A DNA stretch of 64,000 nucleotides, taken from assembly GCA_038496675.1 (NCBI GenBank), contig CM076650.1, positions 7,710,645 to 7,774,644 on the forward strand, given 5' to 3'. Source of the stretch: Rachycentron canadum (Eukaryota > Chordata > Actinopteri > Carangiformes > Rachycentridae). Position 1 is the stretch's first letter. Each line of letters starts with the position of its first letter. The translations under genes were made by a program, and so were the position numbers. The notes beneath the pieces were generated by a model. That model worked only from the letters and a program-made list of their open reading frames with translations, was not told where the DNA came from and did not search any database. This document shows, piece by piece, positions 52,601 through 64,000 of this stretch.

Positions 52601-55600
52601 TGAAGACAGCGTGACATGGGCATTTGTCTGATTTCCACTTCTTTAGTATAAATAAACAAAGTAAATGTCAATGAAATACTATATTTCTCCAGTTTGGAGA
52701 AACCAATATGGACCCAGGTTATACCTCAAACACGATTGGCTCACAGAGGTATAAATTTCATCTGACCTGTCATTAGTGTAAGTCTGTGAACTGAATCATT
52801 TCATAACTTGGACCGATCCTCTCCCATTTCCTTGTGCTGGCTTAGATTGGTGTTTTTGGATCATGACTCATGCTGGACAAGTGAGACCCTTGTGTCAGTT
52901 CACGTCTAATAGGTTATGAGCAATGAGTGTTTCTGTTTTAGTGTTGCATCATCATTAATGCTCACGCAGATTTCCTACGGATGTGGGTAGAATTATCAGT
53001 AGTGATATATGGAGAGACACACCCTGTAGATTACATTACACACAAACACATACTACCCCCACTGTCAATCTAAGCACATTCGCATCACAATACCTGCCCT
53101 GCCCTTTTCAGACTCGACAGCATGACAATCAACCATTCAGCTCTCTGTCCTCCCTCCTTCTCTCTCTCCCCCTCTGTCTGCTGATCTGCTGATTTTTTTT
53201 TTTTCTTCTGATACAAACACCATGCAAACTGGATGATACTCTTACCAACATGTCTATTGTGTTTTTATTTCCTCTGCCCTGACCTCAAACTGCTTGTTCA
53301 TACTATATGGTCCAGTGTTTCGGTAGCTTTGTTGAAATGGCCTTAGGCTGCAAGAACATACTGTAACCATTCATATGATTCGTTGTGAAAAAGTCACAGC
53401 ATTTAAGAGAATAAAAAATCCAAAAGCACGTGGGAAAGCAGTGAAATCCATTTTCTTTGGATATTTGGATTGCCCTAGGTTGATCACATTTATCCAGGAG
53501 ATTTCTTCTTTGAAAGCCTCTGTAGAAATACAGCTTGAAATTTGGATGTAGAAATGGTGAAGTAATGTGTGACAATGATATATAACTAAGCACAAAAAAA
53601 AAAGCAGAGAAATACTGGAAAGTGTCATGAAATATGCTGGTGGAGACATTTGTAATTATCCCCAATGTGCTCTGAGCACATGCAGATAAAACAGGTGACA
53701 CCTCACATGCAGAGAAGTTGGTCAGGCTGTGGTGGTCGCGATATCATCCATTAGAATCAGCCAAATTACAAGTCACGGTTTTCACGGTTTTCAAAGAACA
53801 TTCCCTGATATGATTCTGCTCAATTTATCATGAACGTAATAACTTAAAAGTGAATTATTACACATATTACTTTAATCTTACTATTGAATGTCATCTCTAC
53901 AGTGTTTTTGTGTTGCTGTAAACATCCCTTTATCCCCAGCTTTACTTATCCTGCTGGTGTAAAACCTTTAACTTCATACTTAGCATTTATAAGCACTGAA
54001 CAAGTAGCAAAATGTTTAGACATCATTGAGACCATTTCTATGTGTTTATTAATGTTCAGTATCTGTCAACAACTATATCTGCTCCTGTCAAGACTGTTTT
54101 ATATTATTACACCTATGTTTTTATATTTTGTCATTAATTATCTGTATAAACACCGGCCTCATTTATAGAGGAGATAGTTGTTGAGGTTGTGGACAGAAAC
54201 ATGAATAAACACTTAAATAGGCCTACAACAATATTCTACGGTGCTATAAAACATTTATTATTTTTTTTATAAACTTGTTTTAAATAGGCGGACATTAAGT
54301 TGTTAAAAAGCGTTGCAGACTACTCAAAACCTCTGGACTGAACTTAAAAAAACATTGTCAATGTAGAAAACAGAAAAGAAACAGTTTGTTGCTTAACTGG
54401 TATGTTATTCTGCATCAGGCCAGAAAAATACTTCAATATAAATAATGTCATTTACAATGTTTATATCTTTAGGGAAAAAAACATGAGAAAATCACCTGGA
54501 GGATCTCAGTTTTCTATTTGAAGACTATAACATCTCAGCACATTGAGTACACACTGAACTCACCCTTTAGTCCTGATAATCAGAAATGGACATGGACTAG
54601 AACTGAAGATTTGAGTCGATAGCTATTGTTTATATTTATATATTTTTACAGCTGCCTAGTTTTAAGACACAATGCATTTGAGAAGTTTGGATGACTTTAT
54701 TAAATAGAGAACAAAGTTTGTGGAAAGAAACATGATGAAATTGTTCAAAATAATTAAATAATTGTTGTATCGTATTGGCAGCAGCGGCACAATTCCCAGC
54801 GTTGGTATGGGTGATTCAGAAATCCCTTTGACAAATCTTTTGATTTATTTTAAGTATTTTTGGTCAGTTTTATGCCTTTATTATAAACAGTAGAGAGACA
54901 ATGGGAATGAATGAGATGAGAGATGCAACAATGGTCCCCAGTTGGACTCGAACTTGGACATAGGGACTTACAGTCAGCATCTTAACTGCAAAACTACAGG
55001 GGCTCCAGATTGTGGTTCATTACATGATGTATTTAGACAACAAATGTCTATAGTGTAATATTTAAAAATGCCATGGCAGGTCAATGCAGTGATAAACTTG
55101 ATAAATGAGGGGTAAGAGTCCTGAGTGTTGGCTGAGGGTTAATACAGTGGCCTTCCTGTCAGAGTGTAAAGGAAAACTGCTGTTAAAGATGCTCTATCAC
55201 AGGATATTGATATTGAAAGGAAATCCATATTAAAGGTGAGTTTGGCTGCTGAAGGGCACAGATTGGAGATGGAGATACCACAGCAGCAAGGAGAGAAGAT
55301 AAGAGGCATTAGGATTTAGCCTAGCCAAAGGGTAGCTCTGAGCCCACTCCACCCAAACACAAGGAGACACACACACACACATGCACATACATTGTCCTTG
55401 TGTTTACAGTGAGGGTGATCCAGTGTGTGAGGGGGGTATCTCTGTTCACCCGTCGCATTCCTGCTCAGATCAGTGCAGCCAGGCATGACGCAAACTGAGC
55501 GACGCCTCGCAGTGCAAACCTTTTAAACAGCAAACACGAACTCACTCACACACACACACACACACACACAAGCATTCACACACTCTGACTGAGACAGGGT

Positions 55601-55938
55601 CAAGTCAAGCGAGATGACAGAAAGAAAAGAAAAACTCTTAGAGATGACAGTGAGGGAAAGATATAATGCCTGCAGCTATGAGATCCATACAGGAAGGCCT
55701 CGTTCAACTTCTCTTTGAAGTGCGTGCTGATTGTAAGTGTGTGTGTGTGTGTGTGCATGTGTTTGTGTGTCTTTGAGGTTTTCTGTATGTTTCTGGCTCT
55801 CATTTTAACATGAATACACTCTCTTCTATAGACTTGCATGCACATCAAAGCCATGCCTTGGCCTTCAAAGGCTAAACTTAGAATACATCTCTCTCCTCTG
55901 CCTGGTCAGAACTGAGTGTAAGCACTGCAGGGCACAGG

Positions 55939-55986
<48 letters not shown>

Positions 55987-58429
55987 ATACAGATACCTGC
56001 AGTGTACCCCTGTTACACACAGACCTCGTGCTGTGTACCATGGGAGTGGCAACAAAGAGGACTGGTTTGTTCAGTGTAGATTTGAAGAGGCATAATAGAT
56101 ATAAGCTTTTCAGTCCATGCACATCTTGATGCCAGAACTATGAATCTTCTATAAATAAGGATGTCTTGGATGTTTTGTTGGTGTTGGTGACTTCACTTAA
56201 GCGACAATCTGGTGTAACTGGTCAGATTTATGTTCTGTAATCAGTCAATTTATGATAAGTTGCATTCCTACATTATTATATGACAAGTTCTCCTCTTTAA
56301 AAAAAAAAAAAAAGTTCTGCAAAGAAAAAGACTCAACTGACTCACCTGTAATAAATTGACACTGATAAAGGTTTACTGCTGTGAAACTGTAGTTCTTTCT
56401 CATTTTGCTTGCAGTTATTATAGAAAAAAGTTGAGCAACGCCAGACCTATATAAAACCCATGTCAGGTATGATAGATATGAAATAGCTCACAACAATGAC
56501 CCAGACAGTTCATCTAATGTCTTTTCCTTCGCTCTGAAGTGGAGCCAATAAAGACCAGTCCACCATTCAATTTATTATTGTGCACTAAAGGAACCAAAAC
56601 TCTTAAGTGTGGACAAATGAGTTATTAATGATTTTCTTATCTTAGCACACATGTGGTCTTTTTTCATCTATATGGTTCAGAAGTTCTGAAGTTGCGTCAC
56701 TCATTGTTGAAGGTACAATAAGCCTGAGCCTGAGCTTGAGCATCCCCTCAGGTTTGTGAATGCTCCGACACATGAAACGGTTTCAGCAGCAGGGTTTATT
56801 TTCCAGTAGATTTTAGACTTGCATAGCGCTTTGAAGTAGAAGGTGATTTACTCTGCTCTATTGAAAACTGAACATCAGTCGCTGTGGTCGTTGGGATCCA
56901 TTTCCTTTGACTTCTTTGATTTTCAACACGTGCCTTGCATAGTTGTTGAGCACTGTGTGTGCTACCTTTGGCTGTTAGCACCTCTGGAGCCTCGCTCTTA
57001 TCACCTGGAAATGTGCACCTCTGGATGGGTGATTGAGGCTTGTCAGCTCTGAGTAGACCAGGTCTGAGCACTGTCTGTCCAACTGTGTGAGTGTGTGAGA
57101 GTCTCTAACAGGGACGTGTGAAATATGTCACTCCCTTTGCACTGCACCATCCATCCATACATTCATCCATCCATCCTGATATCTCGATCTGTTTTTTTTT
57201 TGTTTTTGTTTTTTGTTTCCCCCTGCTGTAATACGTTGAACTCTAGAGACATTGACCTCATTTTAAGGAATTCCTGAACATCCTCACTGACCTCATCCAA
57301 ACACTCCACCTTCCTCCGTGTGCACTACTTCACTATATTTGTTACATATTCCTTAACAAGTTAAGTTTGTTATAAACAGAGTAAACACAGTCTGATTGAC
57401 AGTCTTACAACACATAACACAACACAACCCACAGTCCAATGTTGCACTAGTAATCGAACATTAAATATGTTAACTAAGAGACAAAGACGCAAAGAAGAGA
57501 TGCAACAAAAAGTTAAAAACATTCAAAAAACAAAAACTCCTATCAGCATAAATCTGTAACATTGACTGGAGCATCAAACCCAGCCCCAAAAATACTAAAT
57601 CCTAATCCATGTCATACAAATAGATGGTATATAAGTGAATTTGTGAAATTTAGATTTGAAGTTTAACTATACATAAATGCATTCCTCTTACCAAATCTTA
57701 AACATAATAACCTATTTTAAATTGTCAGTATTCTTGATTGCAAGTAAAATTTAGGAAGTTAAAGAAACTTTAATATAATGTATTGATATTCTATAAATCC
57801 AATGCAGCAGGTTTAATAATTTACACATTACCCAATAAAAACAGAATTTATAAAACACGAGTTTGTTTCTGAGCTTCACTTATGAATTTATTGTTGTTTT
57901 TTAAATTATGCGCCATTAAGATAAAAAAGTCAAATAACAGTCAAATACATGCAAACCAATGGACACATGGCATCATCGCCAATGGTGGTAGATCATCAAA
58001 GTAAATATTCTTTCACAAATGAAAAAAATAAATGTAAATCCATCACTTTTTGGAGCTGAAAAGTTGCTATACATACTTCCCAGACATTTATTTACCCCAT
58101 TAATATATATTTTTAATTATAATAACAGTCAGAGTAAATGATTTCAACAACTTCTTATTATGGTTATTCTTTAAACATGGCAACATTTGTCCATTTATGT
58201 TCTTCAGTGAAATGACTATTTATTTATGGAAATCTGGGGAAATGGTTGTATTCTGCCCCAGTGGCATTCACTGTAAATATTTGACACCAATTTGCCTCTG
58301 TGTTGTGGTTCTCTGCAACAAACACTCAGCAAACACAGCCTCATCATCACTATTCTTCTCTCCACCACACTCATTTCTCTGCTTCTCTGGAATGTCTTTG
58401 CCTCACACATACTTGCTTTCTATTTCTTT

Positions 58430-58466
<37 letters not shown>

Positions 58467-59993
58467 TTCAGGGCCTCATTATGCGGGAATGTGCAGTATT
58501 TCTTTGGATTGAGTGTGAATGTGGATACTGAGATGCTGCACTGTAGCAAAGCAAAGATAGTGCTCTTTAGAACCTCCCTGACAATTTCCTCTGGCTAATG
58601 ACACTCAGTCTTATCAATACTCAGGCAGCTCCTCCCTCTGCCCTTCCTCACACACTCGGCCTGCATCCCCACACACACATACCACAGCCTTATCTCCATT
58701 AAAACAGCGCCAAGATTCATCCCATATTTTAGCTCTGGCTCCTCTTACTGCAACTATATGTATCCTCCAAACTTACACCTCACTGCTAACCCCACCCCTT
58801 GTGTAAAAGTGTATGTTTAGGGTGTGAGAATTAGAGGTTTGAGTGCAGGATATGACAGCCCATAAGGACTAAGTGCAGGATATAACAGCCTGTGTGTGTT
58901 TAGGAGAGGGAGAGGGATGGAAAACAGTAAAAAAAAACGAATGTTTGCTGTTTCTCACCTGATTACTGTTTATAGGAAAAGCTCTCACTGCTCAATACTG
59001 TCTGTGTGTCCTCGTGTCCAACTGTCTGAAAATGTTTTGTTTGCATTTCTAGTTAAGGTGAGGCGGTTTAACAGGGAGCGACCTGCACCAGATGTGAGCC
59101 AAGAAGAGCATGCGCATACTTACAGTGTCACGAGTCTGCCGACTGAGACCGGCTTCAGGTAGACACATTTCACTCAGCCACACACCCCAGTCTCTCTCTA
59201 GGCTCTTTCAGGCATTTACCACGGTAAATGAAACTGCTGGAAATTTGACGTGGTGGTCTCATGGTCTGATAAGCTCGACTTACCCCTCTGTAAATCTGCA
59301 ACAGGACTTATGACTGACTCAAATGTAGTCACATTAACATCAAGGCTACAACAGCACAAGGTTAAATAAACAGAGAGAGCTTAAATGTAGTGCTTGGTCC
59401 TTCTTGAGAGTACTGCAATAATCTTGCCATTTAGTCATCACTGTACGAACCCTGTCACGCCATATAATATATAATAATCTATAGCTGCAGTATAATATGT
59501 CTAATAAACTCTAAAACCTAGGAGAAAAGGGAGCATCCCTTATCCTTTTCAACTGTGAAATAAGTTGTGAAATCCATCAATGAAGCCGCCTGTGAGACCA
59601 CCTTCCTTTCTTTCTATCATTATTTTCAGCTTTACTCCTCAAGAAAATGCTGGTTTTTCTATCACTTAGAGATACAAGTTAGATTTCAGTAGAAGTTCTT
59701 CTATCATCAATCCAAGATACAATATCTTCTTGCCCACAGCAGTCTCATGGCCTAAAATGTATCTAAGGATCAATATATTCTCCCAAAACATGCTCCCGCA
59801 GACTTAAGAGACAGACGAAGACAGCAATGTTACAGATTCCTGTCTAAATAGGGTGTATGTGCTGGTTCTGTGTCACAGAGAGGGCTCCAGTCTGGAGGAG
59901 GTGGTGGAGAAGCAGGCTGACCTGATAGAGTACCTGAAACAGCACAACACCTTATTGAGCAAGAGGCTGCTCAACCTCACAGCTCAGCACTGA
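49644..59993 (+). CDS. tmem192: Transmembrane protein 192, complete in 6 exons
   Basis: Late endosome/lysosome membrane protein with four membrane spans and cytosolic ends. Exons: 49644-49673, 50932-51087, 51406-51667, 51760-51882, 59053-59158, 59879-59993; 792 nt, 263 aa (human 271). Recognised from the conserved tail RRFNRERPAPD, TETGFR and SSLEEVVEKQ...LSKRLL, and the N-terminal SIEEDSLVDGPL segment. Hydrophobic segments lie at about 53-78, 98-118, 151-163 and 170-190. An NVS sequon at residue 92 lies in the predicted lumenal loop between spans 1 and 2. A coiled coil covers about 229-260. Exon 2 begins at a tandem acceptor (TTTCAGCAG), so a Gln can be kept or lost. The protein stops at TAQH, without the terminal Cys of the human protein. 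Intron 4 is 7.2 kb. Confidence 0.95.
51710..51723 (+). promoter_or_regulatory. CTCF-core-like motif in tmem192 intron 3
   Basis: CCACAAGGTGGCAA fits most of the CTCF core. It lies in the 92-bp intron between exons 3 and 4. Motif-only evidence. Confidence 0.25.
54862..55006 (-). mobile_element. tRNA-derived SINE, minus orientation, in tmem192 intron 4
   Basis: Read on the minus strand it has a tRNA-like head with an intact B box (AAGTTCGAGTCCAA), then CTGGGGACCATTGTTGCAT, a pyrimidine-rich CTCATCTCATTCATTCCCAT stretch and a tail of CTCTCTACTGTTTATAATAA then AGGCATAAAA. This order is typical of an abundant short fish SINE type. Family name not assigned. Confidence 0.85.
55939..55984. repeat. 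(AC)n microsatellite
   Basis: About 23 uninterrupted AC units inside tmem192 intron 4, not adjacent to a known exon. Confidence 0.95.
58433..58464. repeat. (AC)n microsatellite
   Basis: About 16 AC units in tmem192 intron 4, roughly 590 bp before exon 5. Confidence 0.95.
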
Positions 59994-60630
59994 CCACTGC
60001 CCGGCCTCCTCCTCCTTCCCCCTGTGAGCCGACCGACACCCTCTCAGGAGAAGACGGCGCTCTGTAGAAAGAGCCTGATCACTTTAACACACCGAGAGGG
60101 AAACTCTTTAAAGGACTAAGGCCATGAGAAACACTGGATGAAAGACTGAAGTAAGCAAATGCACCTGTATGCACAGACTGAGACAGGAGGGCATCTCACC
60201 TGAGATAGACAGATAACACGGGAGGAGGTGAGCTGAAAGTGGAGGACAGTTGAAGAGGAGAAGTGGGAGGGGGAGTCATGGGTCACAGATCAGAGGTGAG
60301 GGGTTTTTATCGCTCTTTTATGACCCCAGTGACCCATGTATGCTGCTGCTTGTGTTACTGTGAGAGAAACAGAGGAAGCGAAGTTGTTTTAGAGATCATG
60401 TGCACTTAGGAGGGACTGAAAGAGCAGGAGATACAGGAGGAAGGTCATCGCGTTTCAGGGTCAAACAAGAGAGAGAGATAAAATAACCCTGGAACATGTC
60501 TGTAAGTGGTATTTTTGTAAATATGTGTTATGTTTGTAAATGCGTGATCTGGTGCGTTGTTTTTCTATTTGTTCAGTCAGTTTGTGTATTTGTGATCATA
60601 TTCCAATAAATCTTTAATATCCTCATGTTT
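59994..60630 (+). other. tmem192: tmem192 3'UTR with poly(A) signal
   Basis: About 0.6 kb of non-coding sequence after the TGA at 59991-59993, with AATAAA at 60605-60610 in TTCCAATAAATCTTTAA. Confidence 0.8.
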
Positions 60631-61215
60631 TATTCATTTCAATAATGTGTCAAACCTTTCCAGGGTGAGAACTGTCACAATACTACAAAGCCCAGGTAAG
60701 TGGCAACTGTTTTGTGTTTTGAAAAGTGTTTATCTTGTATAATGTACTGTAAAAGCAAAAAGAGCCCAAACAACAGAAACACTGAAGTGTCAACATAAGC
60801 TAGTGTGAATGCCTTTTCCCGCCTCACCTTTTTTGTGTTAAATTTCAACAGTCACGGGAATCCGTGTTAACGAAATATCGAGGCCGTCATCTGAGCCCTT
60901 GGTGTTTGTTTCCCATTGTGATTCCTTTATGCTCTGGCGTCCGTAACTCCACAGGGAGCGTAGCATTTACGACTCCTTTCCCATGTGGCTTCTGGTAGGA
61001 GTTATCCAGGGTACCACAGGTATCAGGATCAGTGAGTGAGCAGAGACTTTCCAGATTTTTCAGTTCACATTAAAAGTATCCCAGATTTAAATAAAGTCTG
61101 GTTTAAAACCTTATTCTTAACAATAACCATTGTGTGTTATCCTCAGTTTATTTATTTGGGCCTATAGTCTATTGTTTGAATTTGAATGCATACACACACA
61201 CAAACACAAATAGAA
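60631..61215. other. Spacer downstream of tmem192
   Basis: About 0.6 kb with no recognised gene, between the tmem192 poly(A) signal and the minus-strand poly(A) signal at 61242-61247. Confidence 0.7.
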
Positions 61216-62273
61216 TCTCATAAGGTACATTTATACATTTTTTTATTAAAACATTAAAAATGTAATTCAATAAACATTTGAAGTGCATACATGCAATATA
61301 AACACTTTTTTAGGAATACTACGTGGGTGCCATTTCCAGCTCTTTGGTCCGTAGCTTTTCAGTCGAGTCTAAATTACTTAAATCTATGATGTTTTAGTTC
61401 CTTCTCTCTTGTCTGTGACAGTGAAAGTAGTATTGGCTTTTAAAAAAAGGGAAGGCGCTAGCAACTGAAGAAACACAGATCTTTGGCCACCAAACTGCCA
61501 AACAATAGCATGTAATAGTTTACTTTTTTTCATGTTGCCTTTGTTTGAAATGAAGTCAGTCACGCAAAATCTGAAGTTGCTTGTTGCTTTTCTGTTGGTT
61601 GTGTATATGTGTACATATACATAGTATATACATAGTCTCTGGATGGCATTTATGTGGTGTCCCATAGTTTTCCTCCTCTTGTGTCCATGTCTTGGCACTG
61701 GGATCCATCCATTGTATTTGTGCCACACCCAGCAGTTGCTTCATATTCATATTTCTCTCCTTCTTGTGCTTCTACCTGCAGTGGAAAAACAACAATTAGT
61801 GTCCAGCTAAGCAAAGTTCGGGGTATGCGGAAGCAACTGTGCATGTACAGGACTCAAAATAAAAGCTGAATGCCCCCCTCTCTCCTCACAAACTCCTCAT
61901 GGCACTAAAGCCTTCCTCCTCATCGTTAGTGAGATTTATGTCTGAGCCTTTTCCCCCTGCACTCCTGTTCTGCGTGAATACACACCTCTGCCACTAATCA
62001 CACACACCTCCTTAACTGCCACTCTCCAGCTCTGCAACCTAGTTTTGTTCCATGTATCACAAAGCTCAGCTCTATATAATCTCGTTTTACATAGAAACAC
62101 GTGTATGTTGTATGAGTGCATGTCTCACCTTAGGGGAAGGGTACTCTGGAGTGGAGAGGCAGACAGCGTCTGTGTGGGCAGTTGTGTCTGTGGTATTTTC
62201 TCCTTAGGTTCAGGAAATCTGAAATAAAAAAGATGTTTTCATTAAAATATGCAGACACCACTTGATGTAGATT

Positions 62274-62277
<4 letters not shown>

Positions 62278-62310
<33 letters not shown>
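62278..62310. repeat. (TA)n microsatellite
   Basis: About 16 TA units in the first intron of the candidate minus-strand transcript, 60 bases upstream of its exon 2. A shorter TA tract lies near 63606-63628. Confidence 0.95.
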
Positions 62311-62311
<1 letters not shown>

Positions 62312-62689
62312 ACTATATATTGTAGTTGTAAAAGTCACTTAAGTCAGATTTATGTCTGCAGCTGGACCCCTGCATATCACTGGACAGGCCTAATTAATCC
62401 CAAATGGTGGATACTAAACTTAGTCTGAACATTTTGGCACCAAAAAAAAAAAAAAAAAGATAAAACTACATCTCCTTCAGTCACCATTTTCCAAGTTAGG
62501 ATAAAATTTGACCCTAGCAATGTCCATTAAGGATCAACTTTTCCTCTGCTGACAATGGAAAAGTCGACTTCAGTGGGTTTTAGTGTTTGGGTCCATTTAC
62601 TAACAACAGGGCGACCCCCCTCCCTCTAATAAACCGGGACACACAGACCTAACACATGATTATTTTTAAACGTCCCTAATAAATCCACT

Positions 62690-63170
62690 TTGACTCCCGC
62701 GGTTCACAGGCTGCCAGCCAAGCCCAGGAAGAGATAAACTGCCAGATGACTTTATGACTCCTTCTCCCCCCTCCCCAACTCCGCAAGAGACTGCTCCCCA
62801 CGCCTGAAGGGAGGCTTCTTTACACTTGGCACCGCCGCTCCATGTCATGTTAATAAAGCTGGGGTATTTGCATGGCGTTTTAACACCGTGATTAACAAAA
62901 GCGCGCCGCAGTGCCTTCCAGCCGCGGACAAAAGGGCTCACCGAGGCCGCTGTGCGATCCCCGGCGGCGCTCCCTCTCCATCTCCCCTCCCCTCTTCCTC
63001 CCTTCATCCTCTCCTCTCCATCGTCACGTGAACCTAATCACGACCTCAAACCCAAAGCCGCAACCTTTTCCACAACAGCTGTTTGCCTCCGCCGCAAGGC
63101 CGATGAGCGCGTACACGCGAACCAGCCTGGGTTTACGCAAAGAGCGCACCTGCTACACTAGAGCATGATG
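62690..63170. promoter_or_regulatory. GC- and CpG-rich block near right end
   Basis: Base composition shifts to GC-rich with frequent CpG, between AT-rich flanks. An octamer-like ATTTGCAT (62867-62874) lies in its left half. It may be the promoter of the minus-strand candidate transcript or a distal element; no coding exon was recognised in it. Confidence 0.5.
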
Positions 63171-64000
63171 TTCACTTTAAAAAAAAAATAAAAATAAAGC
63201 GAGTTTGTTTGTTGACGGATTGTAGGTTTAAGGAAAGTGTTAAAAAAAAAAAGAGTGAATATCAAATTAAATCACACACTCATCAAATTAGCTTTGTCTC
63301 CTTGTGCTGCATTCAATGACATGTCGGCAGTAAATCCCCGTTATTCTACAATAATTGACCCCGTCGCTAGCCATGTTGGTTTCGCAGATAAATGAATAAA
63401 GACGAACAATTACATTTTCAATTTTACATATTTTTTTAGAGTGTATCTCGAGTTACACAAACCTTTTTTGGTTGTTGGTTTATTTTACTGGCTTCCTCTT
63501 TTTAAAGGAACGGATCTAACGGTAACGGCGTCGATTGCCGTTTTTACGAGTTATACGTAAAGCATGAACGCGGCATAATGTTGAGGTCATTCCGTACGAT
63601 ACATATATAAATATATATATATATATAATAAAATTCTGTATAGTTTTAGTGGTTGGTTGTAATCAGGATAGTAAGTTTTACCCACTTGTTTAATCTACCT
63701 CTGTTTGACCTGTGAGTTAAGCTAACGAGAGTCAGACATCGCTGTTGCTATGGTTACCCGAGGTTTCGTCGTAAAACGCTTGACCGTACATTTTAACTGT
63801 CGGGGTTAATTTAAACCAACACATGCTCGTTTACGAAAGCTGGGCGGTAAAGTTTTGCGATGCTTTTATGAAAATCATGAAATTTTAAAACTGTATTTAC
63901 TTTTTTTTTTTTTCAAGCTGTTAGTTCATTTGTTTGAGAGACTTTACCAATACGAATTAACCAACGGTTTGGTAAGCTAGCAAGAAAGCGATCCAACCGC
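63171..64000. other. Unassigned right-end sequence
   Basis: AT-rich with scattered CpG, a short TA tract (63606-63628) and a T run near 63901-63914. No exon, repeat family or RNA gene recognised. Confidence 0.7.

Larger units (their letters stand above)
51883..59052 (+). other. tmem192: tmem192 intron 4
   Basis: A 7.2-kb intron between the last membrane span exon and the cytosolic tail exons. It contains a SINE (54862-55006), (AC)n tracts near 55549-55570, 55939-55984 and 58433-58464, (TG)n near 55737-55755 and a 2-copy direct repeat near 58840-58893 (GTGCAGGATAT core). No nested gene is supported on either strand. Confidence 0.8.
61220..63170 (-). ncRNA. Candidate three-exon minus-strand transcript, probably lncRNA
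   Basis: Consensus signals line up on the minus strand. Exon 1 ends at 62942 with CCTCG then GTGAGC, inside a CpG-rich block reaching about 63170. Exon 2 is 62218-62129, with acceptor CTTTTTTATTTCAG and donor GTGAGA. Exon 3 starts at 61775 after CTAATTG...TTTTTCCACTGCAG and continues to an AATAAA at 61247-61242. The joined product has no convincing open frame: one ATG in exon 1 gives only about 42 residues before a stop in exon 2, another stops at the second codon of exon 2, and exon 3 frames do not connect. It converges on tmem192. It could instead be the 3' end of a coding gene starting beyond the window; I recognise no protein in it. Confidence 0.4.

Noticed and set aside
53303..54168. Open frames in tmem192 intron 4 suggesting a nested hydrophobic protein
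   Set aside because: AT-rich composition yields Phe/Leu/Ile by chance; no splice sites or homology support a nested gene.
54862..55006. Genuine tRNA gene on the minus strand
   Set aside because: It has a B box but no complete cloverleaf, and it continues into a SINE body and AATAAAGGC-type tail.
55549..55570. Regularly spaced short repeats as a CRISPR-like array
   Set aside because: These are dinucleotide microsatellites in a vertebrate genome; no spacer-repeat structure anywhere in the window.
61384..61844. Overlapping minus-strand open frames of 114 and 64 residues in the candidate terminal exon
   Set aside because: Neither connects in frame to the upstream exon 62129-62218, and no family is recognisable; treated as part of a probable non-coding transcript.
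62666..63007. 113-residue minus-strand open frame in the GC-rich block
   Set aside because: Runs across the likely donor at 62942 and has biased Gly/Arg/Ser composition typical of GC-rich chance frames.

Overview
This window is vertebrate nuclear DNA, almost certainly from a ray-finned (teleost) fish. It has compact but intron-rich genes with GT-AG junctions, many (CA)n/(TG)n microsatellites, two tRNA-derived SINE copies of types I recognise from fish genomes, and AATAAA poly(A) signals. No bacterial, viral or mobile-system gene was found. Nearly every long open frame outside the exons described here is a chance frame in intron or spacer.

Layout: (1) 34-9230, minus strand: anxa5 (annexin A5), 12 coding exons and one upstream non-coding exon in a CpG-rich promoter. 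Its 3'UTR runs off the left edge. (2) 9.2-12.9 kb: divergent spacer holding two pairs of locally duplicated non-coding segments. (3) 13106-17830, plus: uchl1, 9 coding exons including a 12-nt microexon, with poly(A) signal at 18695. (4) 20.7-21.7 kb: GC-rich promoter of limch1. (5) 21132-47278, plus: limch1, for which I assembled 30 coding exons encoding about 1,796 aa, with one CH domain, a run of duplicated exon modules, coiled-coil segments and a C-terminal LIM domain; poly(A) signal at 48677. (6) 49644-59993, plus: tmem192, 6 coding exons, 263 aa, poly(A) signal at 60605. (7) 61.2-63.2 kb, minus: a previously unnamed three-exon transcript candidate, probably non-coding, starting in a GC-rich block and running towards tmem192. 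(8) 63.2-64 kb: nothing recognisable.

The exon models were built by hand from conserved protein frames plus splice sites. All four sum to an intact frame (954, 663, 5391 and 792 nt), so I see no pseudogenisation.

The four genes do not form a pathway: a calcium-dependent membrane-binding protein, a neuronal deubiquitinase, an actomyosin regulator and a lysosomal membrane protein. Their shared linkage matters, because all four human orthologues lie on chromosome 4 at separate sites (4q27, 4p13 twice, 4q32), so this may preserve an ancestral block. The most notable sequence-level points are dinucleotide repeats abutting splice sites in anxa5 and limch1, the limch1 symmetric-exon expansion, loss of residues thought functionally important in annexin A5, UCHL1 and TMEM192, and the unannotated minus-strand transcript near the right end.
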